Shown: one piece after another, positions 11,750 to 22,428 of the stretch
Numbering within the stretch: the stretch's first letter is position 1
How the letters are laid out: every line of letters begins with the position of its first letter
NCBI GenBank assembly: GCA_003988855.1
Contig: QYAI01000097.1
Span: forward strand, 124,001-188,000
DNA from: Arachnopeziza araneosa
Taxonomy: Eukaryota > Ascomycota > Leotiomycetes > Helotiales > Arachnopezizaceae
Direction: 5' to 3'
DNA: 64,000 bases
The notes under the pieces: model-generated
Databases searched by the model: none
Seen by the model: the letters and a program-made list of their open reading frames with translations, nothing else
Told to the model about the DNA's origin: nothing
Translations under genes and position numbers: made by a program

Positions 11750-12346
11750 CTAAAATAAGCCTCCTAAATCACTACTCTTAATGACCGTCGCCTGAACCGG
11801 GAAAACCTTTTCACAAAGCATCCTATGAACCTCAGGATCGTGATCGGCACAACAATCCTCCATCACGAAAATCCTGAAATCTAAATCGGCAAGCTGTCTC
11901 ACCGCACTAAGAACAGCACCGGAGGTGACAACACCACCGAGAACAACGGTATCAATATCATGTTTCTTGAAATCATCAAGCAGAGCGTTTGATGGATCTC
12001 TCATGAATGTTCCATAGCGGACCTTCCGATGCGTGAAATCGCCCGGTTGTGGTGCTATGCTAGAATGGATCTGTGTTGCTGGTGAGTCGGGGTGGATGGC
12101 CGCAGCCATTTCGGGGGAGGTGATGAAGGCGCTGAAGGTTTTGTTGTGGGTGGGGACGCTGGAGAGGTCGCTGCTATCAAGAGCTGCGCGGATGTAGGCT
12201 ACGTGGACGCCTTTCTCGCGAACTATGGTGAGTGCGGAGGAGGCATTCTCGACAACTGAGTTGTTTGGAGGGAGGCGTTGAAGGAATCCATTTTGGAGGT
12301 CGAGGAGGAGGAGGACTGTTGTCTTTGGGTTGATAGGAGTAGTCAT
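11750..12346 (-). CDS. Isochorismatase-family (cysteine hydrolase fold) protein
   Basis: The frame extends to 12430, but the start is placed at the ATG at 12346 because family similarity begins immediately after it (TTVLLLLDLQNGF) and the 28 upstream codons are unlike the family; this gives 198 residues, the normal size. The fold is clear: the first catalytic Asp in DLQNGF, the catalytic Lys in HRKVRYGTF, and the loop GGVVTSGAVLSAVR. At the position where the nucleophilic Cys normally stands (TSGxCVxSTxR-like) there is Ala, and the cysteines nearby (EDCCADHDPEVH) lie at the next strand. Related fungal and bacterial sequences with TSGAVLS are common, so this may be a subgroup that is not a classical hydrolase. 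The substrate is unknown. Single exon, cytosolic. Confidence 0.85.
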   Translation of the reverse strand: MTTPINPKTTVLLLLDLQNGFLQRLPPNNSVVENASSALTIVREKGVHVAYIRAALDSSDLSSVPTHNKTFSAFITSPEMAAAIHPDSPATQIHSSIAPQPGDFTHRKVRYGTFMRDPSNALLDDFKKHDIDTVVLGGVVTSGAVLSAVRQLADLDFRIFVMEDCCADHDPEVHRMLCEKVFPVQATVIKSSDLGGLF

Positions 12347-14692
12347 TGTGATTTGTAGCCTCGAAGATTCTTTAGAGTTGTTAAATGATGAAAGACAATT
12401 ATGAGATGATTTATGCGATTGTGGTTTCAATGGCAGTTGGCTATGTCTAGCTATCTATAAGGATTGAGAGATAGAGGAGATAATTAGTTCCGCCTCTTGT
12501 CGCCGATAACTCCAGCCGAAAGGAAATTGCCCAGAACTCAAACATCCCAAACGTCATCCTAAAGGGAAGCACTTTGAAGGTCGGTGAATTGATGCTTAAT
12601 TCCTCCCGATGACATAAATCCGTGATACAGGAGATAATTCCGGCTGACTCAGCTGTGCGGTCTCGGCGGTGTAACTTAGATCTTCCGCAACATCCGCGGC
12701 TGGGAGCGCGGATTAGTTCCGGGATTCCAAGGAAACACAGAAACCTGGGGTTTTGTGGCCGTGCGAAGACCTCTGATGAGAGTATTACTCTAAATGGAAG
12801 GCGGAATACAAACTCACAAGGCGAATATAAGGTTACGTCAGAGTAAATTGTGCTAGGTTTATCTTGGACATTGTACAGTACCTAAGAAATGGAGATTCCC
12901 TTAAGTTTCCTTTATTTTGTAGTTCTGTAGCGGTAGTAACATAAGGAAAATTCTCCTCCATTCTCCTCTCTCTCCTCTCTTGTTGGATGAGTTGAAGTCA
13001 ATCTCACGTGCTGATGATTTTCGACCGAGTATCTGAGCGAATTTGCTTCCACGTCAGATCGAATTCACTTTTTCAGGTCTCCACGCAACGCCACAATTAG
13101 CGTTCGGCACGATGATCCAATCATGGGTTTGTCCCGAGCGGAAATACAGACCAGCAAGCCCTGTCTCAGCCAAGAAAAGGGGCGAAATGCTTGAACTCCC
13201 TTCTTTGACGACCACCTGCGAGAAGATGTAGGAAAGATGAGATTGATAAGGTCTCTACAATAATTTCCCCTTTCATTCGACGTGTCTTGAGTTTGTTTCT
13301 TGACAAAAAGAGTCGAGATCTATTGATACTATCAGAAATCAAAATCTCTACGACAGAGAATTGTGATACACCGCGAAGCCTCAAATTCAAAGGGCAATTC
13401 TAAGTTTGATGGGGACCCATATATGATCGCACTGAGACAAGGCTTGGTCTCGAACTTCTGGATCCCCTTAAACATGGTCTGTCGTATTTCCCCCCTTTTC
13501 TGAGCAATACTATCTTTCATACTAGGGCCGGACATCCCTCCTCCTGAAATACCATTTCTATCCTGGGCTATTCCATTGTGGCACCGTCACCTGATTTATC
13601 CCCCGCTTCAAACACGATAGTAAAACACCGGCCCCCAAAGCTGCCCTTTCTCATACATCTTTGTCGGATGACAAATCAAAGCCTCAGATTGGTATTAACG
13701 GCGAATTTCTGCAACTATTATTGGCAGAAGAGTATGTGTTCCTCAATACTTTTCTCTCCTGTTTCCAAGATAGCAGGGGAGGAATTGAATTCGACTGGAT
13801 GGAAGGTTGTAGCGACTGTGGAACATCACATAGATACTGACCAAAATTTGCGAGATCGCGAGGTGCCGCCACAACTAAGAATTGAAAGTCACAAACTGCA
13901 TATAATCCACCATGGTAAATATTCATAGCGAGCGTCACTCAACAGGGAATGACTTGTATGGTGTGTCGTCCTCAGCTAGTGACTTTATTGACTTCGTGAA
14001 CCTTGCCGGCCAAGCCTTGCGACAGTCATTTCCCCTAATATGTTGTAACGAAGGATGGTTGGCATGTATGAACCTACAAAGGTACAATTTGGTTAGGGAA
14101 CAGGTTGAGATACACCATATAAAGGTACTCCACTAAATTTAGGTCTCCTCCAATTGACCTTGAAGTCGTGGTTTTCTTCCATGGCTAAGTAAGGTTAATG
14201 TAGTGTTCTATGGGAATTAATATGGTGAGGCTAAACCTAAACAGACCAAGTAAATAGAGATTGACAGAATCATCTGCTCGCCGCACAATTATGCCCTAGT
14301 TAAGTGGCGCGCCAATACTTAATTCGTTGTAGACAATTGGTACGCCAGTTCAATAGCCCTCGCGCTACGGCATCGAAGATAGCGGTAACGATGCGCTAAA
14401 CACACAAACTTTTACTTTAAGTCTCCCCATCGAGCCCCAAAATTGAATTCGGGCCAAAATAACGGCCGCAGCGCAGTTCTTTGACGTGTCTTAGATGTTT
14501 GCGCTCTCATTTAGATCCTACTTTCAATATTCTAAATGACAATCAGCCAGCCACAATACGCTGAATTCTAATGCCTCTGGAAAGTAAGTAGAGGAACTTA
14601 AGTATAAGTAGGTTTGTACGATACTGGCCCAAAGAAGAAATTCCTGAGCCGTCTATTCCGTAGACAGACTGCATCCTTTTTATGTTTCAAAA
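12347..14692. other. 2.3-kb gene-free stretch
   Basis: Overlapping frames on both strands (for example 13578-13928 plus against 13684-13938 minus) show no family resemblance. A pyrimidine-rich run (CTCCTCCATTCTCCTCTCTC) lies near 12954-12973. A CTCACGTGCTGATG E-box lies at about 13001-13014. I support no gene. Confidence 0.4.
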
Positions 14693-15726
14693 ATGCAGTA
14701 CCTCACCTTCTTCGCCCTGTCTCTTCTTGGAGATGTAGCCACTGGCGTCGTCCTCAACGTAGCAACAAAATGTAATGCTGATGATTGCTATCGGGTTATG
14801 AGCAACACTCCTCTGGCTGCATCTCAATTTTGCAGTACCTTTATCCAAAGTACCGATATACTTACTATAACACCCACAGTATGAGCTTCTTCTCGTTTAC
14901 TAAGGCGGCAGATGCTCAAGATAAACTCCTAGAACTATCAGTAGCACTTAGACTTTCTCACCGACTCCTATAACAACAGCAATCACTGCTCCACTTGTTC
15001 CAATACATATATCTCAACAGTGCACTCCGAGTAAGCGTATCTCTAACTTTGCCACGAATTTATGCTGAGAATTCCAGGTACTATCCTACTGGTCACTCGT
15101 CTTTCGAGTGCCTGCAGTCGTATCTCCGCTCTACCTACCAAGCCTGCGACCGTCACATCGACTGTTGTTACAGTTCCTACAGTAAGTCCTATCTTTTTCT
15201 CTAGCTAATTCGAATACTAAAACCATTGTTCCACCAGACAACGATCTTACCGCTTCTAGTACCAACAAATATAATTGTGAACGGAGATTTTGAGACTGGC
15301 CAGTTTGCACCATGGTTCATCTACGGTAGGAACGGCGGCGACGGTGAAGCAATCGCTACTGCGGATTCCGATTACGAGCATGTCAAAGGAGGCAAATACA
15401 TTTTACAGCTACAGTCAGACTTCTACGCGACATTCATTTCCCCAGTTGGTGCATTTGTTGGACAGGTCATGCAGACCATTCCTGAGACTACTTACAATGT
15501 TGACTTCGATTTGTACTTCGGGGGAGGAGGCGATAACTACCTCGCTGTATTTATCAACAATAACAGCCCGTTGGTATTGTGGAATACTGGTTGGGATTAT
15601 TGGATCCACGTTACGACTCATTTCGTGGCGCAAACCACGGCGGATCAGTTTAATATCCAGTTTTTCTCAACTACGTCGGGAGTAGGATTATATGACCTTG
15701 ACAATATTGTTATTTGTCCAGCCTAA
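14693..15726 (+). CDS. Secreted protein with C-terminal carbohydrate-binding-like module, four exons
   Basis: Exons 14693-14878, 14952-15030, 15078-15181 and 15238-15726 join in phase to 285 residues; the introns are 73, 47 and 56 nt with canonical ends. The N-terminus MQYLTFFALSLLGDVATGVV is a signal peptide. It is followed by a cysteine module, KCNADDCYRVM ... SQFCSTF, and a Thr/Pro-rich linker (TITPT ... TVTSTVVTVPT). The last exon begins NIIVNGDFETGQFAPWFI, the typical opening of CBM4/9-like or galactose-binding-like beta-sandwich domains, and ends GLYDLDNIVICPA, their usual last strand. No catalytic domain is visible, so binding to wall polysaccharide is the most reasonable inference. 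The N-terminal C-x3-D-x-C-x-R module recurs in the secreted protein at 27545-28733. Confidence 0.82.
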
Positions 15727-16619
15727 GAATATGCATACAAGTAGGGTTAAATGCTGCTGCCATTGATTGGGGAAGAATATTGAAGTGTGACGTGATCGAG
15801 AAAGCCGTTGTAAGGGATGGCGTTTGAACAGATTTTTGGAAGACAAACTTGCCCCTTCGCTGTCAATTCTTGAAGAATATAATAATAAAATATCAATCAT
15901 CTTCCAAATATATGAGTCACCTGTGCTATTGATTGTTGATAAGGCGTTTCTCAATCGATGCGACCAACTAGAGGAGCCAATTCTACCAATCCGGTCATCA
16001 CTTAACAACAAACTACTTATGCATACTAGACACATTGAAATAAATATATTTTTTACTGTCAATAGCTTGATCAAGGTCTTGATAAAGCTCAATGTAGCAT
16101 GCCTAAACCGGCTTCACTGCTGATTTTGAGATGCTTACGTGGCGGCCGAGTATCGTGGTTCTCAGATATGATGGTTCCTCTAATTTTAGAAACTATAATT
16201 TGAAAAATATAAATTCACAGAACGCACAGAAAGCAGGAAAAAGGATGTTAGGCTACCTTACCAATAGAGATGGGAAATGGAGCTCAAGGATGCTGTCCCT
16301 TGAAGCTGCTTAGTTTCGAGGATCTTCTGATGCGCTTTTATTGATTCTGACAGCAGAAAAAAGGTGATGCATCAAATTGAAAATACTAAAAGTAATATTC
16401 TTGTCATAAATAGTTTACTCTTTGTTGAAGATTTAATCCAGAAAGGCCAAGCTCGAAAGTTACAGTTTTGCCTATGACACGTGATACTCGCTTAACGACG
16501 CTAAAATCTGCTGCCCACAACGATCTTGTGAATTTTGTGATTCAAGCTCACGAATTTCTCTCGACCAACTACTTCACGACGACAACAACGATTGCACTGG
16601 TGACCATTCAAATCATCAG
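15727..16619. other. Intergenic region before the eS8 gene
   Basis: No gene is supported. The right end is the promoter of the eS8 gene; an ACACGTGATA E-box lies near 16478-16487, about 140 bp before the proposed 5' UTR intron. Confidence 0.4.
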
Positions 16620-16903
16620 GTCAGTATAATCACCATATCAATATCAACTGCCTTTCGATTGCCTTTGGAATCTGCCGCGACTAGAACTTGCAGGAGTGGT
16701 GGAGACTCGAAAGGTGCATGGAAGAACGAGACACAGTCAGGAATTTGGAGGAATTCAATTCGAAGATTGGCCCCTCTGATAAACCTTCTGTACTCTGCAG
16801 GAACTTCTAGTCGTGCGAACGATTCTAGCTGCTATGAGGGCAAATTTCTATTCCCTTTTCAAACCTCCTACATGAATCACTGCTAACATTTATCATCAAC
16901 CAG
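16620..16903 (+). other. Probable 5' UTR intron of the eS8 gene
   Basis: A donor-like GTCAGTAT at 16620 follows CATCAG, and TGCTAACATTTATCATCAACCAG ends at 16903, 11 bases before the eS8 start codon. The branch TGCTAAC lies about 15 nt before the acceptor. Ribosomal protein genes of filamentous fungi often carry such a leader intron. This is inferred from splice signals only; the leader upstream of 16620 is CA-rich, as expected for a 5' UTR. Confidence 0.5.
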
Positions 16904-16914
16904 AAACCGCAATC

Positions 16915-17591
16915 ATGGGTATCTCTCGTGATTCTCGACACAAGCGCTCTGCTTCTGGTGCGAAGAGAGCATATTACCGTGCGTAGTAGAAAGCCCATAT
17001 GTCTTGACATATGTTCCGACCTGAAAACTGAGAAATTTTACAGGGAAGAAGCGCGCTTTCGAAGCCGGCAGACAAGAATCTAATACCCGTATCGGAGCCA
17101 AGAGAATCCATCTTGTTCGTACTCGTGGTGGTAACCGAAAATTCCGTGCCCTTCGTCTCGAATCTGGCAACTTCTCCTGGGCCTCTGAGGGTATTGCCCG
17201 CAAGGTTCGCGTGATTGTTGTCGCCTACCATCCCTCCAACAACGAACTTGTCCGAACCAACACCCTTACCAAATCTGCCGTCGTTCAAGTCGACGCTGCT
17301 CCTTTCCGACAATGGTATGAGGCACATTATGGTCAGAACTTGGGTCGTAGACGTCAACAAAAGGCTGGCCAGGAGGTTACTGAGCCGGAGAAGAAGAGCA
17401 AGTCGGTCGAGAAGAAGCATGCTACCCGCTTTGCTGCTCAAGGGAAGGTTGAACCCGCGTTGGAGAAGCAGTTCGAGGCTGGTCGTCTATTCGCCATTGT
17501 CTCCTCGAGACCTGGACAGAGTGGACGCTGCGACGGATACGTCTTAGAAGGCGAGGAGTTGGCTTTCTACCAGAGACAATTGAGAAAGTAG
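16915..17591 (+). CDS. RPS8: Small ribosomal subunit protein eS8
   Basis: Exons 16915-16978 and 17044-17591 (65-nt intron, phase 1) give 203 residues beginning MGISRDSRHKRSASGAKRAY, the invariant N-terminus of eukaryotic eS8. Other conserved blocks are RIHLVRTRGGNRKFRALRLE, then VAYHPSNNELVRTNTLTKSA, and the C-terminal YVLEGEELAFYQRQLRK. The protein binds 18S rRNA in the body of the 40S subunit. Length and sequence are normal for a filamentous ascomycete and codon choice is strongly C-ending, as in highly expressed genes. A fragment of exon 2 is duplicated at 10279-10354. A probable leader intron lies directly upstream. The assignment is secure. Confidence 0.97.
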
Positions 17592-17907
17592 ACTATTTTC
17601 TACTGGAATTGGTATGGGATTGTATTTCTGTGGAAATCATGGCCTAGAGTTGCATTGGCAGGTTGCTGCCTAACATGAGCTTATATGCAGGGTCGTGAAC
17701 AATTCAATTGAGTACCAAGAGAAGATTCCTTGAAATCAGAATTTTGTTCTGTTGTAATTCTAATCTCGTGATATTTCCTTCAGCCATATCCCTACCCCGC
17801 ATCAGCTCTCTCTTCGTCCCTAAGCTTCCAAACAACCACAACCACCGAACAGGCCTCAGCCAGATATCAGTCTGTTCCAGTCAATAGTATAGTTTTGCCA
17901 AGATAAG

Positions 17908-18768
17908 ATGTCTTCCGAAGCTTCTTCATCGAAAGCGCCTCCACCGCAAGAAAACCCAACTACCCAGCCATTACCACTCCCATCAACGGGTTCTTCTCGA
18001 TCGCAACACTCACCCACGATGCCTCGACCGCCCTCGACTTCCTCTTCTCTCCATCACCCTTCGAATCTCACCCATTCAACTCTCCCCCACTCGCCTGAAA
18101 CGCAGCGACAAATCGCCGAAGCGCGTAACGCTCTCGAGGCCTCGATGAACAACATCGGGTCTTCCCTCGACGTAACTCTCCGCACACGAGCCCAAAACCT
18201 CCATGATAACTCCAAGCAATTAGACAAGCAGCAAAAAGATGTCTTGAAAGCGACTGATAATCTGCGGAAGGAAAATGAGAAGCTGAAAAAGGTTGCGGAA
18301 GAAGGGAGCAGGAAAATCAAGGAATTAGGGAATGTCCAGAACTGGGCAGAGATGCTAGAGAGCGATTTCTTGGTGCTAAGTGAGACGTTGCGACTGGCAA
18401 ATGGAAGTGGGAGCGAGAGTTATACTGAGAGTGAGGGTAGTTGGGAGACGGAGAGTGAAGGAATAGGTCCTGCAGGGCCTTGGTGGAAGGAGAGGGAAGA
18501 GGAGGAGGATTTGGGGTTGTTAAAATACGTTAGTCCACTTGATCCGCCGTTGGATGCGGATGGAGATACATCAATGGAAGGAGTAGGAGAACAGCACAAG
18601 GTCGACGAGTGCATTGATAAGGGAAAGCAAATCACTACGGAGACAACGGAAATGGCGAGTCTAAATCAGCAGGACCATGCTGCTGGAGGCTCTTCTACGG
18701 ATACTGCTGGGTCTACTTCAGATCCTTCTTCGAGTTCGGTCCATACTGCAGCATCCGGAGCAAGTTGA
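17908..18768 (+). CDS. BLOC1S1: BLOC-1 subunit 1 / GCN5L1-like protein
   Basis: A single open frame of 286 residues starts at ATG 17908. The N-terminal 65 residues are Ser/Pro-rich and probably disordered. Residues about 70-165 form a heptad-rich helical segment (LHDNSKQLDKQQKDVLKATD, then KIKELGNVQNWAEMLESDF), which matches the GCN5L1 domain of BLOC-1 subunit 1; the KELG(N/D)V(Q/E)NWAE core is diagnostic. After that comes an acidic Ser/Glu-rich tail with no known domain. In animals the protein belongs to the BLOC-1 and BORC complexes for lysosome and endosome positioning; in fungi a BLOC-1-like complex acts on endosomes. The long tail is common in filamentous fungi. No intron or damage is visible. 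Confidence 0.82.
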   Translation: MSSEASSSKAPPPQENPTTQPLPLPSTGSSRSQHSPTMPRPPSTSSSLHHPSNLTHSTLPHSPETQRQIAEARNALEASMNNIGSSLDVTLRTRAQNLHDNSKQLDKQQKDVLKATDNLRKENEKLKKVAEEGSRKIKELGNVQNWAEMLESDFLVLSETLRLANGSGSESYTESEGSWETESEGIGPAGPWWKEREEEEDLGLLKYVSPLDPPLDADGDTSMEGVGEQHKVDECIDKGKQITTETTEMASLNQQDHAAGGSSTDTAGSTSDPSSSSVHTAASGAS

Positions 18769-19121
18769 TAAGCTTTCAGCGATGATCATGGTTTTCTCAA
18801 GGACTCATGGGTTTGGATTTGAAAGTCCTCGAAGGATTCAAATTCTCTTTATGATCAAACTCGGATTGACGATTTACCGCGACAATTGATAAACCAAATG
18901 CTGTCGAGTGTTCGTTTCGGTATCTGATATTGATCGACGCGAGGAATTCCTGATCCATCGCTCTTGCCGTCCCACCATCGTCATCAACCTCTGCAAAATT
19001 TGTATGATACCAATAGAGCTTTTACGTCCCAAGTTCCATCATCTTAAATCGAAACAAATATCACAACTTGAAACTCGCCGACCTCGAGGCAAAGAAAGGT
19101 CGAGTCTTTCACCTGAACGCC
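18769..19121. other. Intergenic region before the MFS gene
   Basis: This is a short spacer holding the 3' UTR of the BLOC1S1-like gene and the promoter of the MFS transporter. The open frame of the transporter extends upstream to 19068 only from a TTG codon, so I treat that part as leader. Confidence 0.4.
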
Positions 19122-20882
19122 ATGGGTACTTCTCAACCATATTCTGATGCTCCGACTTCGAGTACTTTCGATTCACCTCAGCCTTTTGTACCTACCATCT
19201 CTCAAGGTTCTCGAACCTCAACTTTACAATCAGAAACTGAGCTTGCTTTCGAACCGGGTGATCCTGATAACCCAGAAAATTGGCCAGAATGGAGAAAATG
19301 GTCAATCGTACTTGCCATTACTCTTATCGATTTAAGTGTCAGCTGGGGTGCATCTGGATATTCCCCTGTCGAGAAACAGATGGAAAAGGTCTTTGGCGTA
19401 TCAGCCGAAGTTGGCACACTCGGATTGAGTCTCTACGTACTTGGCCTCGCAATTGGTCCGATGACACTGGCTCCACTCTCTGAGGTATGAATCTTTGACA
19501 AGACGCTAGACTACAACTTACTCCAAGTAGTACTTTGGCAGAAGTCCAATATACATCACATCTTATGGTTGTTTTTTGATTTTCCTGTTAGGAACGGCTC
19601 TCGTGCAGAATCTAGGTGGATTTTTGGTTCTCAGACTTCTATCGGGTTTGACTTCGTCTGTCACTGTTGGTAATACATCGAGCAGGATTCTCTGATTTGG
19701 GCTCACATATCATTTAGCTAATTTCGGAGGGACTATTGCGGATCTTTGGGAATCTCAACATACTGGGCCAGCAATGTCGATATTCCTTTGGGCGGCTACC
19801 TGTATGACTACCTTGCTTATATGACATGCTTGCTAACTTCTCGCAGGTGGTTCACCATCAGGCTATTTTCTCTTTGCTTTCGTAGCAGCAACTCGAGGAT
19901 TTCGAGATGTATTCTGGGCGCTTCTGGGAGTCTGTGGTGGATTCTGGCTTATCATGATTGTGTCCATTCGTGAAACTCGGCACGGAATCATTCTCATTCG
20001 CAAGAGTCGTCGAGACGGTACCAAAGGTGCCCAAACCTCATTACCTATTTCCCAGAGAGTCAGACAAGCAGCCCGGAATCTATTGAACAAGGCACTCAAA
20101 CGTCCTTTCTTGTTCCTCGGTACTGAGGCTATTATCCAATTTGGTGCTATTTATAATGGATATCTCTACGGTCTCTCCTTTCTCTTCAATAGCGCTTTTG
20201 TTATCGTCTTCGGACCACAAGGATATGGTTTCGGTACTATCGATATAGGTCTTTGCTTTCTCGGCATTTGTACCGGAATTACTGTCGGCCCTCTCACCAA
20301 TGCGATCTGTCAAGAACCTTATTTCCAAAAGCAGCTTAGGAAACAAAACTTTAGGAACACTCCCGAAGCAAGAGTTATGCTGGGCAAGATAGCCGGAATT
20401 ACATTTCCAGTCTCGTTGTTCTGGTTTGCATGGACTAGCTACAAGACCATTCACTGGATTGTGCCAATCCTAGCGTCTGCACTTTGGGGATGGAGCTTCT
20501 ATACACTTATTTTGATGACATATATGTACACGGAGGACTCATATAAGGTAATTCCATCGCCTTCTTGACTTCCATGACTAACTCGTAGTAGACATTCTCG
20601 GCTTCTGCATTGGCTGGATTGGGCCTTATCCGTAACGTGGCTGGCGCCGGTTTCCCATTATTCGGTACTCAGATGTATGCCAAGCTCGGAGATCAAGGTG
20701 CTACGAGTTTGTTGGCAGGTCTGGCTGTTTTGATGATTCCGATCCCATTTATCCTAGCAAAATTTGGTGAACGTCTGAGGGAGCAAAGTCCTTGGGCAAG
20801 GGTCCACGTGGAAACAGTTTCCAGAGAAATTGAGACCGAACATCAGCCCACGCGTGACGAGGAAACGGGAATCGGGCTTTAA
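19122..20882 (+). CDS. MFS drug:H+ antiporter (DHA1-type), five exons
   Basis: Exons 19122-19484, 19531-19669, 19718-19801, 19847-20547 and 20592-20882 join in phase to 525 residues; all introns are 44-48 nt. The start is the ATG at 19122. The N-terminal cytosolic tail ends with FEPGDPDNPENWPEWRKW, the usual lead-in to TM1 in fungal DHA1 transporters. The motif-A region reads LAPLSEYFGRSPIYITSY once the first intron is removed, and motif C is in the GLTSSVTVANFGGTIADLW region. The second half carries six further hydrophobic segments separated from the first by a basic loop (RETRHGIILIRKSRRDG). The protein should sit in the plasma membrane and export small molecules such as polyamines or xenobiotics; the substrate cannot be read from the sequence. 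No biosynthetic cluster surrounds it. Confidence 0.9.
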
Positions 20883-22428
20883 TTTGCTGATGACGAGTAC
20901 AAGACAATCTCAACATTACGCGGTTCAAATCCAGATCTAAATTGAGGTCAGATTCAACTGCATCTCGCCGCAGCCAGGCTGCATCGAGAAACAGAGCCCG
21001 GGCCTGTGCGTGGTTGCAGCCCGGATTACGGTCCTTCTAACCAAAAATCCCTTTAAACCAACATGGAAAACCTCCTGGCATGGCAATTTGACCAAAAGGT
21101 CTTTAGGGGAAGATGGAGGAGTCCATCCGTTGTGTCCCTGTCAACTCAGCGTGGATAATTACCGCTTACGCTTTACACTTTATGCATACTTACAACGTTT
21201 ATATTATACAGACGACTCAATCCTCTGATCGTGCTCTCTCACCGGTCCGAGGTGAGCTCCGTGTTATTTCCACGTGATAGTTTTCACAATTTATATCTCC
21301 CTGGCGAATGAAAGAAAGTTTTCCATCGCGACATATCCTTGCTACATTGCGTACACATAAGTTCTTATTGTATCAGCCCAGGTCTTTACGAGTGGATGTT
21401 TATTATCACCTTGTCAGATGGCGAACAAGTCTCACACGTGGAATAATCTACCAATCAATGGAAGCTCAAAGAAAGGGCGAAAATGCGTCTGTCGGGGATT
21501 TTCGGTGGTACCCGAGATCGAGGTTATATTGAGTTCTTTTTGATATAGCCATGATATTTGTCCGTTGAAATGTTTGGAAAAGAGTTTTCATGTTTGGACC
21601 TGGCCACTGGTTTGGAAATTACCATGGGGTCGATGAAGTAAGCGATTCTTGAGAGGCTATTGTGACACTTTAGCCGCAGACATGAATCCGGGGCACCTGG
21701 TCCAAGGAGACGGCCGAGAAAGATTGTGTGGAATACGATTCCCCGCATTTTTAATTTTCTTTGTTGGCGATTTGTTATATGGAAATCCCGATCTCAGTTC
21801 GCCACTAATGTTTATCTGGTACGCTTAATCTATCATATTGAGTTGATGGAGAGTTACAGTGCCTGTTGCGGTCTAGACCATCTCGCCCCAAGCAATGTAG
21901 TTAAAACACGCGATATACTGGCCAAGGAAGAACGATCTTCAGGTCCCAAGGCGCCATGTCATGTTCTTCCGGTCCGGGCATGCACCCCGCAAATCGACCC
22001 CTTCGAGGTTGCAGTTTCGCAAGAGATCATCACGGCAGTTCAAAATACCCTGTCACGTACCGGCTAGGACCGTTCATCGCAGATCCATTCATGAGGCTAC
22101 TACCGAGAGTAAAGTTGCCTTGCGACTTATGGCTTTAAGCTTTAGCGGTTGGCGTGATCGGTTTTGCCCCAGTCTGGCCAATATCATACCCATATCCGAG
22201 TGGCTCTCCCAACGGCTGATGTCTAGTCAGAGCAAAATCTTCTTGTACATGGAACGGGTCCTACTCTTTACGTGTCCACTCAATGTTTCAGCTGGATTTG
22301 TATATGAAGAATGCATCTAGGCAAGTATTTTTTCCATCCGTACTTTCTTAGGACTCGTCCCGTCCCATCTCTCGGTGGATTTGGATTCAAAACAGTTCCC
22401 TGAGCCGGCGGTGCTCGACCTTCCCAGC
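20883..22428. other. 1.5-kb gene-free stretch
   Basis: Several overlapping frames (for example 21726-22067 plus) have no family resemblance and compete with one another. TTCCACGTGATAG near 21259-21271 is a CACGTG site. The right end is the promoter of the GH114 gene. Confidence 0.4.

Noticed and set aside
16979..17043. Possible alternative start of eS8 after its first intron
   Set aside because: The first exon encodes the invariant eS8 N-terminus, so the two-exon model is clearly right.
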